Origin: an uncultured Prevotella sp.
GTDB taxonomy: Bacteria > Bacteroidota > Bacteroidia > Bacteroidales > Bacteroidaceae
Assembly (NCBI GenBank): GCA_905372445.1
Contig: CAJPPF010000051.1
Coordinates: 1-13,495 of the forward strand
Direction of reading: 5' to 3'
Length of the DNA stretch: 13,495 bases
In this document: in pieces, positions 1 through 5,703 of the stretch
How positions within the stretch are numbered: the stretch's first letter is position 1
Layout: the number at the start of each line of letters is the position of its first letter
Translations under genes and position numbers: made by a program
Notes under the pieces: generated by a model
Database searches by the model: none
Told to the model about the DNA's origin: nothing
What the model saw: only the letters and a program-made list of their open reading frames with translations

Positions 1-2
1 CG

Positions 3-680
3 CTCTACGTTCCCGCCTCGCTCCACATCGAGGCCGACGTGAGCCGCCACTTCACCGTCGGACTGAAAGGCGAGGCGGACTGGCTTCTCAATCGCAAGGA
101 CATCGCCCCGAAGAACCTCATCTTCGCCCTCGCCACCGTGCGCTACAACTTCGTGCCGAGCCGTGCCCGGGTGCAGCGTGCCTACTACGAGGGAGAAATC
201 TCCTCGCTGGGCGACCGTGTGAACGCCCTGCAGCGCGAGGCTGCCGAGACCAAGGCACAGGCCGACAAGGCAGAGAGCGCACGCCGACAGGCGGAGCAGC
301 AGAACGCCGACCTCCAGCGCCGACTCTCCGACTGCGAGAACGCCAAGCCTACGGCAACCTCTGCCGTGCAGCCCTCGCACTTCGTGCAGTTCGACCACAA
401 CAGCTCCTACATGAGCCGTACCGAGGTCGACCGCCTGAAAGCCTTCGTCCAAAGCGTGCGTGGCAGTAAGCTCGCCCTCGTGGCAGAGGCCAGCACGCCG
501 GGTGCGGACGACTACAACGTGCAGCTCTCCGAGCGTCGCCTCCGCCGTGTGGTGGAAGCCCTCGTCAAGGAAGGGCTCGCCCCCGAAGACCTGCATCCCA
601 CGACAGCCATCGGCGAGCAGAACGGCAAGCCATCGGCAGAAGGTCGCAGGGTAACGATAACCGTAGAACAAAGCAAGTAA
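3..680 (+). CDS. OmpA-family outer-membrane protein, 3' part only
   Basis: The reading frame is open from the first bases of the window, so the true start lies outside; the GTG at 39 is only an internal codon. The visible 225 residues fall into three parts. The first ~55 alternate hydrophobic and polar residues and end in VRYNFV, as in the last strands of a beta-barrel. Residues ~60-105 are a charged, Ala/Gln/Glu-rich coiled coil. The last ~100 residues match an OmpA C-terminal (peptidoglycan-binding) domain: VQFDHNSS, then DDYNVQLSERRLRRV, then an Arg-rich RRVTITV ending. The domain is somewhat degenerate: the usual NRR near the end is GRR. The protein would sit in the outer membrane with its C-terminus in the periplasm. 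The next gene starts 23 bp downstream on the same strand, so the two are probably co-transcribed. The family call is fairly safe; the exact role is unknown. Confidence 0.8.
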   Translation, partial: LYVPASLHIEADVSRHFTVGLKGEADWLLNRKDIAPKNLIFALATVRYNFVPSRARVQRAYYEGEISSLGDRVNALQREAAETKAQADKAESARRQAEQQNADLQRRLSDCENAKPTATSAVQPSHFVQFDHNSSYMSRTEVDRLKAFVQSVRGSKLALVAEASTPGADDYNVQLSERRLRRVVEALVKEGLAPEDLHPTTAIGEQNGKPSAEGRRVTITVEQSK

Positions 681-703
681 AAACATTTAAATTCAACGTA
701 ATA

Positions 704-2218
704 ATGAAACGTATTAAATTCATCCTGTTCGCCATCGCGATGCTGTTGGCAACACCTGCGTTCTTCACCTCGTGTCAGGAAGACGCACCCGAGATCAACT
801 ACACGATGAACGTGTCGGTCATCAACGACTTCACCAAGGTGGTGGAGGCTATCAACAACGGCTTCCTGAAAAACGAGGAAGCCATCAAGAAGCTCACCGA
901 GGCCATCGACAAGATGAACGCCGACCAGCAGACCAAGCTGCAGGCCATCATCGACGTGCTCACCTCCGTGAACGCCACGCTCGAGACCAAGCTCGCAGCC
1001 ATCGAGGCAGCGATGAAGGCGCAGACCCTCACCCTCGAGAGCAAGCTCACCCTCCTGGAGACCGCCATCAAGAACCAGACCCTCAAGCAGGAGGAGATGG
1101 CAGGCAAGCTCATCACCGCCATCGAAAACCTGCAAGGCGATATGCAGGAGAAGATAGCAGCCATCACCGAGGCCATCAACAGCGTGAACACTACGCTCCA
1201 GAGCAAGCTCGCCCTCATCGAGGCGGCCATCAAGGCGCAGACCCTCTCGCTCGAGGCAAAGCTCGGCGCCATCGAAGCCGCCATCAAGGCGCTGCCCGAC
1301 TACAGCTCACAGCTTGCAGCCATCAAGACGGCCATCGAGAACCTGCCCGACAACGGCGAGAAGCTCGCCGCCATCGAAGCCGCCATCAAGGCGTTGCCGA
1401 ACTACAGCGACAAGTTCGACGCCGTGGTTGCCGCCCTCAATGCGATGAAGGCCCAGATTGAGGCGCTCGGCACGGGGCAGGCCGACATCGTTACGGCGAT
1501 CAACAACACGACAGCTGCCATCAACTCCCTGATTGCAGCCGTGAACAGCGGCAACACCAGCGCAGCCGCAGCCCTTGCACAGATTATCCAGAAGCTCGAA
1601 GAACTGAAGGAGAAGATTGGCAACGGCGGCGTCACACCACCGACACCGCAGCCTACGATGGAATATGTAAACCTCGGTTTGTACAGCGGTCTGAAGTGGG
1701 CGAAGTGCAACCTCGGCGCATCGAAGCCGAGCGACTACGGCGACTACTACGCCTGGGGAGAGACAACGCCCAAGACCGACTGCTCCTGGGCAACCTACAA
1801 GTGGGGGACGGAAAGCAACATTACCAAGTACAACACTACCGACGGCAAGACCGTCCTCGATCCGGAAGACGACGCCGCCACCGCCACGCTCGGCTCGCAC
1901 TGGCGCATGCCAACCAAAGACGAAATGTATGAACTGCTCGACAACTGCACCTGGACCTGGACGACGCAGGACGGCAAGAACGGCTACGAAGTGAAGAGTA
2001 AAACGAATGGCAACGCCATCTTCCTGCCTGCCGCCGGCTTCCGCGAAGGTTCCGAGTTCGATAGTGCTGGCAGCCTAGGCATTTACTGGTCGAGTTCGCT
2101 CAACGAGTTGAACAGCCACAGCGCTTCCCCCATTAAATTCGATTCAGGCGAGAAAGGCTGGTACTACTTCGGACGCTACCGCTACTACGGGTACCCGATT
2201 CGTCCCGTCCATCCATAA
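704..2218 (+). CDS. Lipoprotein with repeat coiled-coil stalk and FISUMP-type head
   Basis: A 504-residue predicted lipoprotein. Residues 1-24 are a signal peptide with a lipobox ending FTSC, so Cys24 would be lipidated. Residues ~40-305 are a long helical stalk with repeats of about 18 residues built on KLAAIEAAIKA. A short TPPTPQPT linker follows, then residues ~320-503 form a FISUMP-type (Fibrobacter succinogenes major paralogous) domain, recognisable from LYSGLKWAKCNLGAS, YGDYYAWGET, HWRMPTKDEM, LPAAGFR, YWSSS and the ending YPIRPV. Such domains occur on Bacteroidota surface proteins, and C-type-lectin-like relatives are targets of diversity-generating retroelements. The layout suggests a membrane anchor, a stalk and a binding head; ligand unknown. 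It starts 23 bp after the OmpA-type gene, with an A-rich leader and no Shine-Dalgarno site, so it is likely in the same operon. The domain call is strong, the function inferred. Confidence 0.85.
   Translation: MKRIKFILFAIAMLLATPAFFTSCQEDAPEINYTMNVSVINDFTKVVEAINNGFLKNEEAIKKLTEAIDKMNADQQTKLQAIIDVLTSVNATLETKLAAIEAAMKAQTLTLESKLTLLETAIKNQTLKQEEMAGKLITAIENLQGDMQEKIAAITEAINSVNTTLQSKLALIEAAIKAQTLSLEAKLGAIEAAIKALPDYSSQLAAIKTAIENLPDNGEKLAAIEAAIKALPNYSDKFDAVVAALNAMKAQIEALGTGQADIVTAINNTTAAINSLIAAVNSGNTSAAAALAQIIQKLEELKEKIGNGGVTPPTPQPTMEYVNLGLYSGLKWAKCNLGASKPSDYGDYYAWGETTPKTDCSWATYKWGTESNITKYNTTDGKTVLDPEDDAATATLGSHWRMPTKDEMYELLDNCTWTWTTQDGKNGYEVKSKTNGNAIFLPAAGFREGSEFDSAGSLGIYWSSSLNELNSHSASPIKFDSGEKGWYYFGRYRYYGYPIRPVHP
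989..1471 (+). repeat. Tandem ~54-bp (18-residue) coding repeats in the stalk
   Basis: Within the lipoprotein gene, units beginning aagctcg...gccatcgag/a...gccatcaaggcg recur about eight times. They encode versions of KLAAIEAAIKAQTLSLEA or KLAAIEAAIKALPNYSD. Unit length is mostly 17-18 residues, with one long (~21) and one short (~15) unit. The units near 1258 and 1369 are almost identical over their first 36 bases, so recent duplication or recombination between units is likely. The protein product is a regular amphipathic helix suited to a coiled-coil stalk. Confidence 0.75.
2084..2209 (+). other. Candidate DGR-type variable region at the end of the FISUMP head
   Basis: Residues 461-502 run from YWSSS to PIRPV. 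They contain a dense stretch of aromatic, Arg and Gly residues (WYYFGRYRYYGY) written with tac, ttc and cgc codons. In DGR target proteins the variable region is the C-terminal end of a C-type-lectin-like fold, and variable codons mostly derive from template AAC/AAT, giving NNC/NNT codons such as these. A small hairpin (TGCCC, loop ctat, GGGCA, 2227-2240) lies 8 bp after the stop codon, where some DGRs carry one. No reverse transcriptase, Avd or template repeat is visible, so this is a resemblance only. It could be an ordinary FISUMP ending. Confidence 0.35.
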
Positions 2219-2266
2219 GTTTGCCTTGCCCCTATGGGCATAGTGCAATAAGTTGATAATAAAAAC

Positions 2267-2301
2267 CTCTCCCTCCCGCCCACAGAACAGCGGGAGGAGA
2301 G
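2267..2301 (+). repeat. Intergenic polypyrimidine/polypurine hairpin, copy 1
   Basis: The left arm ctctccctcccgc (2267-2279) pairs with gcgggaggagag (2290-2301), leaving one bulged C and a 10-nt loop containing ccacaga. No T-tract follows, so it is not a typical intrinsic terminator. The 3' arm carries a GGAGG that the stem hides, 44 nt before the next start codon. It is clearly related to the hairpin at 2846-2879: same flanks (acctctcc on the left, gagata on the right) and the same ccacaga in the loop. Confidence 0.7.
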
Positions 2302-2344
2302 ATATAAACAATAACTAAATGTTTCACTATTAAAATTAAAAGCA

Positions 2345-2830
2345 ATGGAAACAAAAAACAGCAAGAGACGACCGAAGCTTATGGTTGTCAACAAAAAAGC
2401 GGTAGCGAACATCGGAATGGACACCGTCCGTAATTTCTCACGCTACAACAGGATTACGAAGGATGCCATCGGCAAGCGTATCATCGAGATGGCAGGAAAA
2501 GTCGGCCACCTTGGTCCCGACGGGGTATATGCTTTCGACCCTGAGCATGTCTGCGGTTCAGTGCCGATTAGCGTGCGGTTGCGCGAGAAATTCAGGCGCA
2601 TCATCATTATTTTCGTCGGTGGTGGAATTATCATCATAGAAATCTCCGATCCGTTCCCCCCGGGGCCGAATCCCGTTGCGTCCCTGGCAGGAATGAACGA
2701 TCTGAAATTCACCCACAGCGTAAAGAACGGAGACATGCGGACCATCCACATGGAGAGAGGCGGCAAGATGATAGGGAAAATCGAAATCATTGCCGACAAG
2801 CCCAAGGTTGGAGATATTCATCGGCGATAG
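2345..2830 (+). CDS. Hypothetical protein, 161 aa
   Basis: I do not recognise this protein. Residues 1-12 are very basic (KNSKRRPK), and a second start at Met13 is possible. There is no signal peptide. The middle has a short, very hydrophobic stretch, IIIIFVGGGIIIIEI (residues ~86-100), too short and broken for a confident membrane helix and perhaps a buried beta-hairpin. A Pro/Gly turn, DPFPPGPNP, follows, then a mixed charged C-terminal region ending in basic residues. The ORF is open over 486 bp with codon use like its neighbours. It lies between the two related hairpins, downstream of the FISUMP lipoprotein and upstream of a secreted protein. The stretch after ~2580 could also be a degenerate or frame-altered relative of a longer gene. 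Reality as a gene is likely; function unknown. Confidence 0.55.
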   Translation: METKNSKRRPKLMVVNKKAVANIGMDTVRNFSRYNRITKDAIGKRIIEMAGKVGHLGPDGVYAFDPEHVCGSVPISVRLREKFRRIIIIFVGGGIIIIEISDPFPPGPNPVASLAGMNDLKFTHSVKNGDMRTIHMERGGKMIGKIEIIADKPKVGDIHRR

Positions 2831-2845
2831 GCTGACTATAAAGAC

Positions 2846-2879
2846 CTCTCCTCCTGTCCACAGAGCGGTGGGAGGGGAG
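2846..2879 (+). repeat. Intergenic polypyrimidine/polypurine hairpin, copy 2
   Basis: The left arm ctctcctcctgt (2846-2857) pairs over all 12 positions with gtgggaggggag (2868-2879), using G-U pairs where the sequence differs from copy 1. The loop again contains ccacaga and the stem is followed by ata. It lies 15 bp after the stop of the 161-aa gene, as copy 1 lies 48 bp after the lipoprotein stop. There is no T-tract. Pairing kept despite substitutions suggests selection on the RNA structure, or a recent duplication that has drifted. Confidence 0.65.
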
Positions 2880-2905
2880 ATAAGAAGACTAACTCTAAGA
2901 AAACT

Positions 2906-2989
2906 ATGCATAGCTGCAAACGCCCAGGTCCTCGACACGGCGTTGCTCTGAAAGGAGATTCAGCAGGGGGGCACTTTATTACATGGTAA
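2906..2989 (+). CDS. Possible 27-aa small ORF overlapping the next start
   Basis: An ATG at 2906 opens a 27-codon frame (MHSCKRPGPRHG... ending FITW) whose TGG-TAA end at 2984-2989 overlaps the ATG at 2983 of the next gene. It sits 26 nt after hairpin 2, much as the 161-aa gene follows hairpin 1. It could be a leader peptide coupled to the secreted-protein gene, a decayed gene end, or chance. A small inverted repeat, ctgaa/ttcag (2948-2963), places AGGAGA in its loop inside this ORF. No homology is recognised. Confidence 0.2.
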   Translation: MHSCKRPGPRHGVALKGDSAGGHFITW

Positions 2990-4476
2990 AAATAAATCGA
3001 ATCACCGTATTATCGACCGCCATGGTGCTGGCCCTTGCTTTGGCCACACCTGCCCGGGCTCAGTTTGGCGGCATTCTGAAGAAAGCCAAAAACGCAGTGA
3101 AAGAGAAAGCGAAGGAAAAGGTTGAGGAAACCAAAGAAAAGGTAGTGAATAAGGCTGCTAATGCTATTGACAACATTGCAGAAAAAGACAAGGACAAGGC
3201 TGCAGACAAGGCTGCAGACAAGACTGCGGATAAAACAGCAGGCAACACGGAGGAGTCTGTAGATACGTATTTCTTCATCAACGGCAGCAACCTGAGCAAG
3301 AGCGGCATGTACAACAAGCTCATCAACCTTTACAAGCAGAACTTCGAGCCCTCGAAAGAGGCACTGGGCCACGAGCCGTTTGCCAACAACGAGAGCGTGC
3401 CGAGCGGTTACTCGAAGTCGTACAAGCAGATGTACGCCGCCTACGAGCACCTCGACCCGAAGCTCTTCCCGTTGCAGCCCTACTACAAGTATCCCGCCTT
3501 CTACGCCCTTGGGAAAGACCGGCTTTTTACCCCGCTTGCCTACTATCTCGATATGATCAAGATGTTTCTCACTGCCCCGATGGGCTATGAGGGCTATGAG
3601 AAACTGGGCATTGTGGGCTACAACGCAACGAAGAACCCGGAACTCGTTTCTGCCGACGGACAGAAACTGGCCATGCAGGTAGATGAACTGTTCCGCTATC
3701 CCATGGCGGCACGCTTCTTTGCCGACCCCAATTGCAAGTCATCGGTATGGGCACTGGGCATGCTCCTTGCCTACGAAAGCACCCGCGTAACGGCGGTGAG
3801 GGAGTATGCGGTAAGCGGCAATACCGGAGTGGCTGACGCGAAGGCAGGCCTGATGTTCCCCTATGCCGCCGGGGTGTCGCCGTACGACCGCGAGGTGCTG
3901 ATGCGGGATGTGGCGTGCGTGGCGGTCGATATTAACCTCATCGCCACGACAGTGAACGATTTCTATGAAATGGTTGAAACCTCGAAAGAGCCGCATCTGA
4001 AGGTGCTGTATATGCTTGCCGGCAACGAGATGTACAAGCATGTGCTGACACAGCACAAGGACTACGAAAAGAACAAGGGCAAGTTCAACAGCCAGCTGAT
4101 GGCTTACACCCGCTACAACAACACGCCCGAATACGCAGAGATAGTCAATGCGGCAGTGGTGACGCCCGAGCCCCCGACAATGGATCTGAAGCCCGGCGCA
4201 ATGGACAAGCAGCTCAATGCACAGGTGCTGAGCATAGCCAGGCAGAAGGTGCCGGGCGCACTCCGCGTGGTGGTCATCAACGAAGCGTGGAAGGTTCACT
4301 ACAACGGTAGTGTGCCGACCGATCGCGCCGTACGGGCATGGGTGGTTTACCGCAACAAGAAGGGCAAGCTCGAAGCCCATGACTACAGCTTTTGCCAGGA
4401 CTATCAGGGTGGCGGAAAGTATGGAGCGATGCGCTATAAGGGCGTGGGGTTGCAGACGGTATATGTAAAACAGTGA
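2983..4476 (+). CDS. Secreted protein of unknown function, 497 aa, with Lys/Ala-rich N-terminal segment
   Basis: Residues 1-27 form a standard signal peptide with likely cleavage ARA|QF (a Gln follows rather than a lipobox Cys, so periplasmic or exported). Residues ~33-90 are a Lys/Ala/Glu/Asp-rich helix with near-tandem KAADKAADKTADKTA units. The rest (~95-497) is a globular domain rich in Tyr (PLQPYYKYPAFYALGKDRLF). It ends in a compact region, VPGALRVVVINEAWKVHYN through RAVRAWVVYRNKKGKLEAHDY to GVGLQTVYVK. I cannot assign it to a named family. I chose the ATG at 2983 because the signal peptide begins there. It is on the same strand as the surface-protein genes upstream and may belong to the same cell-envelope cluster. 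No promoter was recognised. Confidence 0.8.
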   Translation: MVKINRITVLSTAMVLALALATPARAQFGGILKKAKNAVKEKAKEKVEETKEKVVNKAANAIDNIAEKDKDKAADKAADKTADKTAGNTEESVDTYFFINGSNLSKSGMYNKLINLYKQNFEPSKEALGHEPFANNESVPSGYSKSYKQMYAAYEHLDPKLFPLQPYYKYPAFYALGKDRLFTPLAYYLDMIKMFLTAPMGYEGYEKLGIVGYNATKNPELVSADGQKLAMQVDELFRYPMAARFFADPNCKSSVWALGMLLAYESTRVTAVREYAVSGNTGVADAKAGLMFPYAAGVSPYDREVLMRDVACVAVDINLIATTVNDFYEMVETSKEPHLKVLYMLAGNEMYKHVLTQHKDYEKNKGKFNSQLMAYTRYNNTPEYAEIVNAAVVTPEPPTMDLKPGAMDKQLNAQVLSIARQKVPGALRVVVINEAWKVHYNGSVPTDRAVRAWVVYRNKKGKLEAHDYSFCQDYQGGGKYGAMRYKGVGLQTVYVKQ

Positions 4477-4549
4477 CGAAGCCGAAATAGCATCAGCCAT
4501 CGAGGGGGCGGAAACGCAACAAACAAAGCAACGCCTTCGGTACCTCACT

Positions 4550-4583
4550 CGTGGGGTGCGACGATACCCCACGGGTGGGGTGC
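4550..4583 (+). promoter_or_regulatory. Mutually exclusive hairpins, possible attenuator or terminator of the secreted-protein gene
   Basis: CGTGGGGT (4550-4557) pairs with ACCCCACG (4566-4573) around an 8-nt loop. The same ACCCCA segment can instead pair with TGGGGT (4576-4581) around the loop cggg, because gtggggtgc is directly repeated at 4551 and 4575. The sequence lies between the secreted-protein stop (4476) and the broken RteC-like gene (4662). There is no T-tract. It may be an attenuator, a dispersed palindrome or a processing site. Confidence 0.35.
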
Positions 4584-4661
4584 AAAAGGCACGATTGCAG
4601 AACAAAAACGATAAATCAATTAACAGAAAACAGCAATGATAGAATATTAACTCACAATATT

Positions 4662-5065
4662 ATGGAACGACTGACGCAATCACCCAAATTGGAGATGATC
4701 CTCTCCGCACAATCCCCCGACGAGATATGCCGTGCCGCCGAGGACTTCCGCACGGAAATCCTTGCCATGAACGAAACGGAGACCTCCCTGACAGCAACGT
4801 ACCGCACACTGCGCTACACCGCCTGCCATCTACTTGCCATGAACAGAACTTGTCGGAAGGGCAGCATGGCAGAAAAAAACTGAAAGAACTTTCGGACATC
4901 GTCGCCATCGAGCTGGAACTCCTCGACATGCGTATCAAAGGGCTGCTGCCGGTTTCGCAAGCCGCACCTGTTACCACACCAGCCCGGGAACTCCGCTGGA
5001 CGGGCAAGGCAACAGACTTGGTGGAACTGCTCTACGCCCTTGATACCGGCTCAGCGGAAGATTAG
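4662..5065 (+). pseudogene. Broken RteC-like gene, frame-changed and interrupted by an IS
   Basis: The frame from ATG 4662 encodes MERLTQSPKLEMILSAQSPD... to LLAMNRT and stops at 4883. The natural continuation is in the -1 frame: LKELSDIVAIELELLDMRIKG, then ELRWTGKATDLVELLYALDT. The WTG...LIELIYAL pattern is characteristic of the RteC C-terminal domain found in regulators of Bacteroides conjugative transposons and in shorter relatives. After YALDT the frame runs into the IS left end (5048), whose first bases supply GSAED and the stop, so the rest of the domain is lost. The frame switch falls between about 4840 and 4880; the simplest reading is a 1-nt indel. However, the overlap holds A-AAA-AAC (4874-4880) in the right phase for -1 slippage. 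An AATATT pair flanks the leader just before the ATG. Called a pseudogene because the domain is truncated either way. Confidence 0.65.
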
Positions 5066-5070
5066 TGTGG
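5048..5070 (+). repeat. IS left terminal inverted repeat
   Basis: A 23-bp sequence starting ggctcagcgg and ending attagtgtgg, exactly complementary to 5681-5703. Read in the frame of the RteC-like gene it gives Gly-Ser-Ala-Glu-Asp and a TAG stop at 5063-5065, so the insertion ends that gene. Confidence 0.92.
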
Positions 5071-5679
5071 ACAAATATTTTTTTTCCAAATGCCATGCGA
5101 ACCATAGACTGCTTTCACGTACAGAAACTCGCCAACGACGCATTGCAGGAAATGCGCATATCACATCGTTGGGACGCTATTCAGACCGATACCGATGCAA
5201 TGGAGGAAGCAAAGTGCTTGGGGCTAGCATACACGCCAATTGTGCTTAACAATGGTGATACGCCAAAACAATTGTTGGCACGTAGTCGATACCTGCTGTT
5301 CAAGTCAGCAGATAAGTGGACAGAAAGCCAAAAACAAAGAGCAGAAATTCTATTTGAACAATACCACGATATTAGGGAAGCATATTCGCTTGCACACTCA
5401 CTAGGAATAATATTCTCAAAGAACACCATTAAGGATGCAGCAAGACTATCATTGGCGCGATGGTACAATAAAGTTGGTGAGTCAGGATTCAAGAGTTTCA
5501 ATGTTATTGCAGCAACATTATACGAGCATTACGATGTGGTGCTCAACTTCTTTGTAAACAGATCAACAAACGCATTCGCAGAATCCTTCAATGCAAAGAT
5601 AAAGGCTTTTAGGGCAGCAGTAAGAGGAGTTGTGGATATAAAGTTCTTCATGTTTAGGCTTTCAAAGATTTACGCATAG
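5065..5679 (+). pseudogene. C-terminal fragment of an ISL3/ISAon1-type DDE transposase
   Basis: The frame gives ~200 residues of the DDE domain. It begins FFPNAMRTIDCFHVQKLAND, equivalent to the family's second catalytic Asp in D-R-F-H-V-x-K, with Arg replaced by Cys here. It continues with GDTPKQLLARSRYLLFK, QRAEILFEQYHDIREAY and LARWYNKV, and ends with NAFAESFNAKIKAFRA (catalytic Glu, residue 173) and VVDIKFFMFRLSKIYA. The N-terminal zinc-finger/HTH part and the first catalytic Asp are missing; full transposases in this family run to about 330-400 residues, often in two ORFs. The in-frame ATGs at 5065 and 5095 are internal codons of the original gene, so no active transposase is expected. 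AT content is higher than in the neighbours, consistent with acquired DNA. Confidence 0.85.
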
Positions 5680-5680
5680 C

Positions 5681-5703
5681 CCACACTAATCTTCCGCTGA
5701 GCC
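5681..5703 (-). repeat. IS right terminal inverted repeat
   Basis: Exact reverse complement of 5048-5070 over 23 bp. It begins 1 bp after the transposase stop codon (TAG, 5677-5679). The following base (a, 5704) breaks the symmetry, fixing the element end at 5703. Confidence 0.92.

Larger units (their letters stand above)
5048..5703 (+). mobile_element. ISL3/ISAon1-type insertion sequence, internally deleted, 656 bp
   Basis: The ends are perfect 23-bp terminal inverted repeats: 5048-5070 (ggctcagcggaag...) and 5681-5703 (...cttccgctgagcc). The interior carries only the C-terminal part of a transposase, whose stop lies 1 bp before the right repeat. The left deletion junction must lie just inside the left repeat, because recognisable transposase sequence begins at about 5083. 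No 8-bp target duplication is visible: the flanks are ttgatacc and aggataaa. That suggests a later deletion or recombination beside the element. It cuts the RteC-like gene. It may still be mobilised in trans because both ends are intact. Confidence 0.88.

Noticed and set aside
512..1135. Long antisense frame opposite the OmpA and lipoprotein genes
   Set aside because: Its His/Asp/Leu-rich sequence is the mirror of the GC-rich repeat coding strand; no domain and no start signal.
772..1461. Arg/His-rich + frame inside the lipoprotein gene
   Set aside because: An out-of-frame reading of the same repeats, low complexity, with no leader.
989..1471. CRISPR-like periodic repeats
   Set aside because: The periodicity is in-frame coding repeats without unique spacers; no cas genes in the window.
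3739..4605. 288-codon antisense frame over the secreted-protein gene
   Set aside because: Sequence looks random, Cys/His/Arg-rich, with no motif; the sense strand has a clear signal peptide and sensible protein.
2219..4661. A DGR template repeat or reverse transcriptase near the candidate variable region
   Set aside because: I looked for an A-rich copy of the lipoprotein's last ~125 bases and for reverse-transcriptase motifs (YxDD) and saw neither on either strand.
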